Source of the DNA: Acidobacteriota bacterium | GTDB lineage: Bacteria; Acidobacteriota; Terriglobia; Terriglobales; Acidobacteriaceae | Direction of reading: 5' to 3' | Assembly (NCBI GenBank): GCA_021801945.1 | Contig: JAKABE010000279.1 | Coordinates: 1-5,087 of the forward strand | Length of the DNA stretch: 5,087 nucleotides | Shown: one piece after another, positions 1-5,087 of the stretch | Numbering within the stretch: the first letter of the stretch is position 1 | Layout: each line of letters starts with the position of its first letter | Translations under genes and position numbers: made by a program | The notes under the pieces: generated by a model | The model's input: the letters and a program-made list of their open reading frames with translations, nothing else | The model's database searches: none | Told to the model about the DNA's origin: nothing

Positions 1-1
1 A

Positions 2-634
2 CACACCGAGGCGCCGCGTGCGCCAAGCCACGGATTCCAGGGCGAAATGGCGCACCGCGGCCAAGCGCCCTTCATCGCCAGCGCCTGGACCCGCGACGGA
101 GCCATCCGGACCGCGTATGTCTTCGCATTCAGCCGCTCTGCCGCGGTCTATCAGACTGTACGCTTTACTCCCCAAGAGGCGGGCGCCGCCTCGCCCGCCT
201 GCGTTTACAGCTACTTCTCGCACCACGTGAGCTGCATCGCTTCCGGACAGAGCTTCGAAACGTTGATCGGCCCCGGCGAAAGCGGGTACTACATTGTGGC
301 GCCTAACGGGCCGAGCGGCATCGCACTCTTCGGCGACCAAGGCAAATTCGCTTCCATGGGTAAAGAGCGTATTGCGTCGGTCAAGGAAAACGCGCACTCT
401 GTGATTGCCCAGGTGCTGTTTGCAGCTGGTGACGAAGCAGTAACACTGTTCGGCGATGCGCCCTCAGCGCCCTCGGTCGTGGCCCAGGGCGGGAGTGCTG
501 GCTCAGTCGCGTACGATCACAGTGACGGCTACTTCTCGGTACGCGTGACGCCCGATTCCAACACTCCGTCCGTGGCGCTTGACGGCAATCCGGTGCGCCG
601 GGTGAACGTTCAAATCGCCCTTCCGGGGCGGTGA
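2..634 (+). CDS. C-terminal part of a beta-rich, probably secreted protein (5' end outside window)
   Basis: The reading frame is open from base 2 to a TGA at 632-634 and gives 210 residues with no upstream stop, so the true start lies outside the window; the internal ATG at 47 is probably not the start. The sequence is rich in short alternating hydrophobic/polar stretches (for example YYIVAP, GIALFGD, VTLFGD and a final VNVQIAL), with many Gly, Ser, Ala and Pro and few charged helices. This is typical of beta-sandwich domains. The pattern 'APFIASAWTR', 'VYSYF', 'YYIVAP..PSGIALFGD.GKF' followed by a last strand recalls the C-terminal domain of secreted glycoside-hydrolase-like proteins (GH36/Sip1-like), but no catalytic residues fall in the visible part. 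No membrane segment or sorting signal is seen at the C-terminus. I am confident it is coding and unsure of the family; a structural or adhesin-like domain is an alternative. Confidence 0.7.
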   Translation, partial: HTEAPRAPSHGFQGEMAHRGQAPFIASAWTRDGAIRTAYVFAFSRSAAVYQTVRFTPQEAGAASPACVYSYFSHHVSCIASGQSFETLIGPGESGYYIVAPNGPSGIALFGDQGKFASMGKERIASVKENAHSVIAQVLFAAGDEAVTLFGDAPSAPSVVAQGGSAGSVAYDHSDGYFSVRVTPDSNTPSVALDGNPVRRVNVQIALPGR

Positions 635-980
635 GTTCGGACTTCGCCATCATTGCAGATTCCTGGGATTTTCGCGTGTCTTTTAGCAGCCTGTGGTGCA
701 AGCCGGTTTTGAACGGACCGCGAATGAACTTTGGGGCTGCGTGGCGCCCGCCACCGCAGATGGCGCAATCACCGCAGTATTCGCACTCGAGGGCCAGCTT
801 TCTTCAAACTGATCCTACTCTCACCTTTGGCTTCCGCTCCTGAGCGTAATACCCTGAGAGCTTATGGCGAAGCCGCATCCATCCTGGCCGGATCGAAGCC
901 GTAAGGCGCTCGCGGCCGGCAGGACAGCAATATCTTCCGCACTTGTCTCCGAGCGCGATTTTCCATCCCAGCCGTCAAAG
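635..980. other. Intergenic region between the beta-rich gene and the rRNA methyltransferase
   Basis: I see no convincing gene here. Short open frames exist (for example 631-843 plus), but they have no family resemblance, no ribosome binding site and mixed third-base composition. If the methyltransferase starts at 864 rather than 981, the last 117 bases are coding. Codons in 864-980 include many A/T-ending ones (ACA GCA ATA TCT), unlike the body of that gene, which favours treating them as leader. I could not identify a sigma-70 promoter with good -35 and -10 boxes. The only clear structure is an imperfect hairpin at 738-758. Confidence 0.5.
738..758 (+). other. Imperfect inverted repeat (hairpin) in the intergenic region
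   Basis: TGCG (738-741) pairs with CGCA (755-758) and TGGC (742-745) with GCCA (750-753), leaving a GCCC loop and one bulged C at 754. The result is an 8-bp GC-rich stem about 100 bases after the upstream stop codon. There is no T-run after it, so it is not a typical intrinsic terminator. It could be a 3'-end processing or Rho-pause structure for the upstream gene, or chance in GC-rich DNA. Confidence 0.25.
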
Positions 981-2285
981 ATGCGCAACCCACGGTCAAA
1001 GGGCGGTGCTAAAGGCAAATACGAAAAATTGCCGCCGCCCGCTGGCGCAGCCGTCGTAAACAGCCGCGCCGCCGAGCGGCTCCGCAGAGGCCATCTCTGG
1101 GTGTACACCTCTGACCTGGAGTCGATTGTGCTGCCCGATACCGGCGCAGCCGGCCCGCCGGCTCTGGTGACCGTGGGCGACAGCCGCGGTCTTCTGCTGG
1201 GAACGGCGCTTTATAGCCCTGCATCGCAGATCGCCTTGCGCCTGGTCTCGCGCGAGGCGATCGGCGAAGCCGCATGGCTGGAGCTATTGGCGGCGCGGCT
1301 GCAGCGCGCCATCGCCCGGCGCAGACCGCTGTTGGACGCGGAGAACGACGCCTGCCGCCTGTGCTTCAGCGAGGCCGACGAGCTGCCCGGCCTGGTGGCG
1401 GACAAGTACGGCGGCTTGATTGTTCTGCAACGGTTGACCAAAGGTTTGCTGGCCGCAGGCGTGCGGGAAACCTGCGTGCGCGTGCTCAGCGATGAACTGG
1501 CGCCGGCTGCGATCTGGGAGCGGCCTGATCCGCGCATGCGCGAGCTCGAGGGTTTGCCCGCGCCCGCTGCCGAGCCGCTGTGGCTTGCCGATCCGGCAAA
1601 GCCCGTGACCAGCTCGCAGTTCCGGCTGAACGGCCTCGTCTTCCATTACGAAGCCAATGCCGGCCAGAAGACCGGCGCCTTCCTCGACCAGCGGGCCAAT
1701 TACGCCGCCGCCCGGGATTGGGCGAGGCGGCTTGGCGCGGCAAACTCCGGCTTTCAGGGCCGCGCCCTCGACGTCTTCTGCTACCAGGGCGGTTTTGCGC
1801 TACACCTGGCCCAGGTGTGCAGCCAGGTCACCGGCATCGACGCCTCGCGCGCCTCGCTCGAGGTGGCGGAGCGGAACCTGGAGGCTAACCGTGCCCGCCT
1901 CCCGGCTCAGGTGGAGTGGATTGAGGCCGACGCCTTCGAAATCCTGCGCGACTGGTCCGCCGCGAGTGAGCGCTTCGACGCCATCGTTCTCGATCCCCCG
2001 GCCTTCGCCAAGACCAAACGCGCCGTCCCAGGCGCACTGCGCGGCTACAAGGAGCTGAACCTGCGCGCTCTGCGCATGGTGCGACCTGGCGGCCTGCTGG
2101 TCACCTGCTCGTGCTCCCACCACGTGGGCTTGGCAGACCTCGAATCCGCCGTCGCATCGGCTGCGGCCGATGCCTCACGGCGCGTGCGGGTACTCGAGCG
2201 GCGCGGCGCCGCCCCCGATCATCCCGTGGTGCTCAATCTGCCGGAGACCGAATACCTGAAGTGCCTGATTCTGGAAGTGGAGTAA
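981..2285 (+). CDS. rlmI: Class I SAM-dependent 23S rRNA (cytosine-C5) methyltransferase, RlmI/YccW family
   Basis: The 434-residue product aligns by eye with E. coli RlmI (about 396 aa), which makes m5C1962 in 23S rRNA. An N-terminal PUA RNA-binding domain (about 17-95) carries HLWVY (38-42) and YSPASQIALR (78-87). A central domain follows, with ELPGL and DKYGGLIVLQ, and then a Rossmann methyltransferase domain: QKTGAFLDQR (229-238), SAM-binding motif DVFCYQGGFALHLA (264-277), acidic motif II D287 in GIDAS, DPPAFAK (motif IV, 338-344) and CSCSHH (376-381). The last holds the cysteine expected to act as nucleophile. DHP (413-415) and the PETEYLK tail also match. The same frame is open to an ATG at 864 (473 aa), which has a GAGAG only 3 bases upstream. 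I prefer 981 because residues before it look unstructured, have non-gene-like codons and lie outside the family fold, although 981 has no clear ribosome binding site. The family is very secure; the exact target base is inferred from E. coli. Confidence 0.93.
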   Translation: MRNPRSKGGAKGKYEKLPPPAGAAVVNSRAAERLRRGHLWVYTSDLESIVLPDTGAAGPPALVTVGDSRGLLLGTALYSPASQIALRLVSREAIGEAAWLELLAARLQRAIARRRPLLDAENDACRLCFSEADELPGLVADKYGGLIVLQRLTKGLLAAGVRETCVRVLSDELAPAAIWERPDPRMRELEGLPAPAAEPLWLADPAKPVTSSQFRLNGLVFHYEANAGQKTGAFLDQRANYAAARDWARRLGAANSGFQGRALDVFCYQGGFALHLAQVCSQVTGIDASRASLEVAERNLEANRARLPAQVEWIEADAFEILRDWSAASERFDAIVLDPPAFAKTKRAVPGALRGYKELNLRALRMVRPGGLLVTCSCSHHVGLADLESAVASAAADASRRVRVLERRGAAPDHPVVLNLPETEYLKCLILEVE

Positions 2286-2292
2286 TTCCACT
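2276..2292. terminator. Weak inverted repeat spanning the convergent gene ends
   Basis: AGTGGA (2276-2281) and TCCACT (2287-2292) form a 6-bp stem with loop GTAAT, which contains the methyltransferase TAA. On the plus strand a short TTTT follows at 2297-2300. The stop codon of the minus-strand ribbon-helix-helix gene (2292-2294) touches the other arm. The position between convergent genes suits a terminator, but the stem is short and the T-run is weak and displaced by four bases, so function is uncertain. Confidence 0.25.
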
Positions 2293-2933
2293 CAGCTTTT
2301 GCGGCGGTTGGAACCCCACGGCATCGGCAGTCGCACGAACCATCCCAGCCGGGAGCGGCGGGTAGAAGCTGGCGTGGAGGGCTTCTCAGCAGAGGTGGTT
2401 GCGCGCAACCGTGCCAACGTCTCTTTCACCTCGTCGCGCAAAGCCTCGGCCTCAAAGGTGCACGAGCGCAGGTAAGCGGAGACAGTGAGCCCGGCTTCTG
2501 CGGCTCGTTGGTGCAGTTGCGCACGCTCCGCTTCACTCATCCGAATGGTCACACTAGCGCATTTCCGGCTTTGTCCCCCCCCCGTGGACAGGCTAGGAGT
2601 GGTAGGAGCTGGCTCACCCGCTTTCCAGGCCGGCGTAGCGGACGCGACTTCCATTCTTGCATCCCAGACAGGACCGCGCTGCTCGACCGTCTCGCCAACG
2701 CGGGGCGGTGCCGCCTGCACGAACGGCCAACCGCCCGGATTGGAGGGTTTGTAGCGGGCGTGATCGCGCAAGGCGTGCTCATAGCTGAGAGTGACCACAT
2801 CGCCGGCGAGATCGTCGTCGTTCCATACGGGTGAGTGAGATGTGGGTGCAGCCAGTGTTGCCAGCAAGCCGGCAAAGCTAGCCGATGTGGGGGAGGGCGT
2901 GTTTGCGGCTGCTTGCTGCATGGGTTGGAGCAT
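2292..2933 (-). CDS. Ribbon-helix-helix DNA-binding protein, MobC-like (plasmid mobilisation accessory type)
   Basis: From the ATG at 2933 the product is 213 aa. Residues 126-131 (ASVTIR) form the expected beta-strand; 133-147 (SEAERAQLHQRAAEA) and 150-160 (TVSAYLRSCTF) are the two helices of a ribbon-helix-helix fold. A third helix (about 161-177) contains AEALRDEVKETLARLR. The motif 'GLTVSAYLRSC' is typical of MobC-type relaxosome accessory proteins, which bind DNA as dimers next to a relaxase at oriT. The N-terminal 120 residues are unlike MobC: a low-complexity start, then an acidic/aromatic block DDDLAGDVVTLSYEHALRDHARYKP (split here at DVVTLSYEHALR, 45-56), then a Pro/Thr-rich linker with three Gly from a G9 run. 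The C-terminus is basic (residues 192-213). The frame stays open to 3158, but that part only shadows the phosphodiesterase gene. ATGs at 2969 and 2921 are other possible starts and none has a good ribosome binding site. No relaxase is present, so a chromosomal regulator role is equally likely. Confidence 0.8.
   Translation of the reverse strand: MLQPMQQAAANTPSPTSASFAGLLATLAAPTSHSPVWNDDDLAGDVVTLSYEHALRDHARYKPSNPGGWPFVQAAPPRVGETVEQRGPVWDARMEVASATPAWKAGEPAPTTPSLSTGGGQSRKCASVTIRMSEAERAQLHQRAAEAGLTVSAYLRSCTFEAEALRDEVKETLARLRATTSAEKPSTPASTRRSRLGWFVRLPMPWGSNRRKS
2575..2583 (-). repeat. Homopolymer run of nine G (minus strand) inside the ribbon-helix-helix gene
   Basis: Nine consecutive C on the plus strand (G9 in the coding sense) encode the T-G-G-G linker around residues 117-120. 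This is the longest single-base run I noticed in the window. In the present length the frame is intact through the DNA-binding domain. Eight G would bring in a TGA at 2551-2549 and ten G a TAG a few bases earlier, both before the ribbon-helix-helix strand. Such runs are prone to slippage in replication and also to sequencing error. Confidence 0.9.
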
Positions 2934-2949
2934 ACCGCAGAGCTGCGGT
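2934..2949. promoter_or_regulatory. Perfect 7-bp inverted repeat abutting the ribbon-helix-helix start codon
   Basis: ACCGCAG (2934-2940) and CTGCGGT (2943-2949) are perfect inverted copies separated by 2 bases, directly against the ATG at 2933. It could be an operator, since ribbon-helix-helix dimers often bind short inverted repeats at their own promoters. As RNA it would form a 6-bp hairpin with a 4-base loop occupying the ribosome-binding region and so lower translation. If translation starts at 2969 instead, this lies within the coding sequence. Confidence 0.35.
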
Positions 2950-2996
2950 CGGGGTGAAAAGATTCCCATGCGAAGCGACGCTCGTGACCCGAATGA

Positions 2997-3017
2997 GGAA
3001 AAACGCAGCGTTGTTCC
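2997..3017. promoter_or_regulatory. 21-bp near-perfect palindrome between the phosphodiesterase and ribbon-helix-helix genes
   Basis: Half-site GGAA-n-AACG (2997-3005) faces CGTT-n-TTCC (3009-3017) around a CAG centre; only one position per arm fails to match. It sits 44 bases after the phosphodiesterase stop and 64 bases before the ribbon-helix-helix ATG. On the minus strand the right arm includes five T in a row, so it could act as a weak terminator for the phosphodiesterase transcript. Its symmetry and place would also suit an operator. I could not identify a convincing promoter beside it. Confidence 0.35.
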
Positions 3018-3060
3018 CAAAATTGAACGTGGATGGGCGGTAAACGAAACCAGAGTGCGG

Positions 3061-4449
3061 TCAATTGGAGAGTGGCGCGTGGGACAGGGAATCGGGAAGT
3101 ACGCCCCCGGGAAGGCGCAGCAGTTGCGTCGTCGCCTCCGCCGGCATCGGTCGGGCAAAAAGAAAGCCTTGCCCGAAGCGGCAGCCCAACTGCCGCAAGA
3201 GCTTGAACTGCTCGTGTGTTTCGATTCCCTCCGCCACTACGTTCATGCCCAGCACACGGGCCAGTTCGATGATCGTGCGCACAATCTGCAGCGGCTGCTC
3301 GCCATCGGTGATGCGGCCCACGAACGAACGGTCGATCTTGAGCACGTCGAAGGGATACGAATGCAGGTAGCTGAGCGAGCTATAGCCGGTGCCGAAGTCG
3401 TCCATCAGGAGCGAAACGCCCAGCCGGCGCAGACTGCTCAGCACTTCGAGGGCGGTGTGCATATCTGAAATCAGACTGGACTCCGTCATCTCGAGGCCCA
3501 GTTGGTGGCTGGAGATGCCAAAGCGCCGCAGCAACGCTTCCACATGATCCGCGAGTCCCTCACGCGCGAACTGCTGCGCGGAGAGATTCACGCACACGCG
3601 CAGCGAGCGATGCCGCGGATCCTCGTGACACCACTCCTGAATCTGGTTGCAGGCCTCGGTCATCCCCCAATCACCGATGGGCAGGATCATCCCGCACTCT
3701 TCGGCCAGCGGGATGAACTCCATGGGAGGAATCAGTCCCCGCTCCGGATGCTTCCAGCGGATCAGTGCCTCCAGGCCTACGATTTTGCGCGTCGAAAGTT
3801 CGATCTCAGGCTGGTAGTAGAGCACAAACTGGCGCTGCTCCAGAGCGCGGCGCAGATCAGGCTTTCGCGGCCAGGTTTCTCTTCCGTCCTTTGCTGAACG
3901 TGCGGGCCGTAGCCCGTCATTGCGAAATACCTTGCGCAGCCTGCGTAGCTCTAACTGGCTGGCCACCATCTCCGCCAGGCTCTCCAACATGTGCAATTCG
4001 TCTGCGGCCATGGCGCGATGGGGCTGGCCGGCAAAGAGGCTCAGCACGCCCAGTATCCTGCCTTCCGGTGAACGCACCGGCACGCTGGCCAACGAAGCCA
4101 CCTCCAGCCGTCTCAGCGTCATCCGCCGGCGCACGAAATGCGGGTGCTTGTCCAGGTCCGGAATGACCGCCGGGCCATCCTGGGCCAACACCATCTCGAA
4201 GCAGGATCCGCTCCGCGGCAGCTCCCGCACCGGTTCGCCCCAGTAGGACTTGATCCACAAGCGACTTTCGTCGGCAAAGCCCAGCAACACCGTGTCGGCT
4301 CGAAAGTACTCTGCCGCCAGCCGCGTTATGGCGTCGAAGCTGGGCTCCGGCGGAGTGTCGAGGATTCCCGTTGCAGCCAGGGCCAAAAGCCGCGCCTCTT
4401 CTTCCTGCCGCTCGGTTTCACTTGCCCTTAGTTCTTCTGCTGCTGGCAT
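3061..4449 (-). CDS. GAF-EAL cyclic-di-GMP phosphodiesterase
   Basis: The 462-aa product has no signal peptide or membrane segment, so it is cytoplasmic. Residues 15-35 give the '[15 protein letters not shown]' lead-in common before GAF sensor domains; the GAF domain covers about 36-168. A linker (170-200) leads to an EAL domain (about 201-445). The residues that bind metal and substrate are all present and spaced as in the active enzyme RocR: E227 of EAL, N288, E320, D350-D351 in [10 protein letters not shown]371 in LKIDRSF, E407 in AEGIE and Q427 in GQGF; the loop-stabilising E323 is also kept. It should therefore hydrolyse c-di-GMP to pGpG, with the GAF domain sensing an unknown ligand. 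There is no GGDEF domain, so it is not a cyclase. AGGA at 4463-4460 lies 10 bases before the ATG and supports this start. The sigma-28-like site upstream would link it to motility. Function is strongly supported; the signal sensed is unknown. Confidence 0.96.
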   Translation of the reverse strand: MPAAEELRASETERQEEEARLLALAATGILDTPPEPSFDAITRLAAEYFRADTVLLGFADESRLWIKSYWGEPVRELPRSGSCFEMVLAQDGPAVIPDLDKHPHFVRRRMTLRRLEVASLASVPVRSPEGRILGVLSLFAGQPHRAMAADELHMLESLAEMVASQLELRRLRKVFRNDGLRPARSAKDGRETWPRKPDLRRALEQRQFVLYYQPEIELSTRKIVGLEALIRWKHPERGLIPPMEFIPLAEECGMILPIGDWGMTEACNQIQEWCHEDPRHRSLRVCVNLSAQQFAREGLADHVEALLRRFGISSHQLGLEMTESSLISDMHTALEVLSSLRRLGVSLLMDDFGTGYSSLSYLHSYPFDVLKIDRSFVGRITDGEQPLQIVRTIIELARVLGMNVVAEGIETHEQFKLLRQLGCRFGQGFLFARPMPAEATTQLLRLPGGVLPDSLSHAPLSN

Positions 4450-4461
4450 CTCTTTTAAGTC

Positions 4462-4641
4462 CTACGTCCCATCGAGCAGCCTGCCCTGCCCAAAGAGCAG
4501 CCAAACTTCATCTGTGGCTCCAAGTTGCCCGAACTCGGTCTTTACCCAAACTTGCCCCTCCCCAAAAACGGGGACTCTCCAAAGCCACCTCAGACCGCGG
4601 AGCCGCTCAGCCGCCTGCGCCGCCCTGTGGGCGGCCGCCAT
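4462..4641 (-). CDS. Doubtful 59-codon ORF upstream of the phosphodiesterase
   Basis: The ATG at 4641-4639 opens 59 codons ending in TAG at 4464-4462. The product is Ala/Arg-rich at first and then Trp/Gly-rich (RWLWRVPVFG, DEVWLLFGQG), with no family I recognise. Two points favour it: the ATG would lie about 35 bases after the start site predicted by the sigma-28-like promoter, and its stop codon overlaps the AGGA ribosome binding site of the phosphodiesterase, a layout that allows translational coupling. Against it, the composition could come from GC-rich non-coding DNA, the ribosome binding site is only a GGGGA, and the same frame stays open upstream to 4767 without meaning. It could be a leader peptide or nothing. 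Confidence 0.2.
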   Translation of the reverse strand: MAAAHRAAQAAERLRGLRWLWRVPVFGEGQVWVKTEFGQLGATDEVWLLFGQGRLLDGT

Positions 4642-4682
4642 TCGCAGTCCCCGCGCCGTGCCGTATTGGTTCCGTACCTGTC

Positions 4683-4710
4683 TTATCGGATCAACTGAGA
4701 AACCCTTGAG
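4683..4710 (-). promoter_or_regulatory. Candidate sigma-28 (FliA-type) promoter reading toward the phosphodiesterase
   Basis: On the minus strand, CTCAAGGG (4710-4703) resembles the sigma-28 -35 element (TAAAG or CTCAAG types). TCCGATAA (4690-4683) matches seven of eight bases of the -10 consensus GCCGATAA. Counting from TCAAGGGT (4709-4702), the spacer is 11 bases, as in the E. coli consensus. The start of transcription would be near 4676, giving a leader of about 227 bases to the phosphodiesterase ATG. Flagellar sigma control of an EAL phosphodiesterase has precedent (E. coli PdeH/YhjH). The match in the -35 is only moderate and no flagellar gene is in the window. Confidence 0.4.
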
Positions 4711-5087
4711 GTTACCCAGGGACAGATCGCACCGGTCAGGCGGCGGCTCCCATTGCGGTCGCGGCACGCGTAGTCACAGACTGAACCCGCAAAAGGAATC
4801 GCAGGCTTGAAATCCCGGCGGGAAGTCTTTACGCACGTCCGTCCAGCCAGTGATCCCGCATCATCCCACGGTTTGTCGGTGGACTTTACGGGCAGCCGAA
4901 GGAATCTTTCGGATCAACCGTCCCTCGAAGGGTTATAGTTCTCGTTAAATGTCGATTCTGTCTTCCGGTTCCCGAGCTATTGATACACACCTCGTTCTCG
5001 CAGCTATCCCGACAAACGAGCTTTGGCTGAAGCAACGCAGACAAATTTGAGCGCGCGATGCGCCTCCAATTCTTCCGCGTTTGAAGC
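4711..5087. other. Region without a recognisable gene at the right edge
   Basis: No frame on either strand gives a plausible protein: open stretches are short, lack ribosome binding sites and resemble no family. The base composition is less GC-rich toward the end than in the genes, as expected of intergenic DNA. Small features include an imperfect stem CCGAA/TTCGG at 4896-4912 and a second copy of TCGGATCAAC at 4909-4918, which also occurs over the candidate -10 at 4686-4695. No tRNA fold could be drawn. It may hold the regulatory region of a gene outside the window. Confidence 0.45.

Noticed and set aside
616..630. CGCCC/GGGCG hairpin at the end of the first gene as a terminator
   Set aside because: It lies within the coding sequence, has only a 5-bp stem and is not followed by T residues.
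2934..3158. N-terminal extension of the ribbon-helix-helix frame up to an ATG at 3158
   Set aside because: It overlaps the conserved 3' end of the phosphodiesterase gene, is Arg/Cys/Pro-rich without fold features and crosses both inverted repeats; it is a shadow frame.
2842..3468. Plus-strand 208-codon open frame
   Set aside because: Mostly antisense to the EAL domain; Gln/Ala/Arg/His composition is typical of shadow frames in GC-rich genes.
4559..4574. TCCCC/GGGGA hairpin in the phosphodiesterase leader as a riboswitch or attenuator
   Set aside because: A 5-bp stem alone; I looked for c-di-GMP riboswitch (GEMM) core motifs on both strands of the leader and found none.
4629..4638. GGCGGCCGCC palindrome
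   Set aside because: Ten-base GC palindromes are expected by chance in DNA of this composition and it has no positional relation to a promoter.
4250..4810. Plus-strand 186-codon open frame
   Set aside because: Its first 200 bases are antisense to the GAF domain coding region and the rest is Ser/Arg/Pro low complexity with no ribosome binding site.
4790..4830. tRNA-like or tmRNA-like segment around CTTGAAATCCCGGCGGG
   Set aside because: It loosely resembles a T-arm, but no acceptor, D or anticodon stems can be drawn around it.
4807..4835. TTGAAA with 17-base spacing to TACGCA as a plus-strand sigma-70 promoter
   Set aside because: The -10 matches TATAAT poorly and no gene follows in that orientation within the window.

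Overview
The window (5,087 bp, GC-rich) looks like ordinary bacterial chromosome. It carries four protein-coding genes, none of which is part of a recognisable phage, IS or CRISPR element. The best guess for the host is a soil-type Acidobacteriota. This rests on the style of the ribbon-helix-helix protein, the secreted beta-sandwich protein at the left edge and the high GC content. It is inference from recall, not from any marker gene.

Layout from left to right. (1) Bases 2-634, plus strand: the C-terminal end of a protein cut by the window edge, beta-strand-rich and resembling the tail of secreted carbohydrate-active proteins. (2) Bases 635-980: an intergenic stretch with one imperfect hairpin. 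(3) Bases 981-2285, plus strand (possible earlier start at 864): an RlmI-type 23S rRNA cytosine methyltransferase with PUA and SAM-methyltransferase domains. (4) Bases 2292-2933, minus strand: a 213-aa protein with a C-terminal MobC-like ribbon-helix-helix domain, convergent with the methyltransferase gene and only 6 bp from it. (5) Bases 2934-3060: a gap with two inverted repeats. (6) Bases 3061-4449, minus strand: a soluble GAF-EAL protein, predicted to be an active cyclic-di-GMP phosphodiesterase. (7) Bases 4450-5087: no convincing gene, but a sigma-28-like promoter pointing at the phosphodiesterase and a doubtful 59-codon ORF between the two.

How the genes relate. The methyltransferase is housekeeping and appears independent of its neighbours. 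The phosphodiesterase probably tunes motility or biofilm state through c-di-GMP. A flagellar-type (FliA/sigma-28) promoter would fit, because phosphodiesterases are driven this way in other motile bacteria. The ribbon-helix-helix gene lies downstream of the phosphodiesterase on the same strand, but the 127-bp gap with two inverted repeats suggests its own control, possibly by its own product.

The most distinctive signal is a run of nine G residues inside the ribbon-helix-helix gene. Gain or loss of one G would end translation just before the DNA-binding domain, so the gene could be phase-variable. No clear new multi-gene system is visible. The interesting points are regulatory and need testing.
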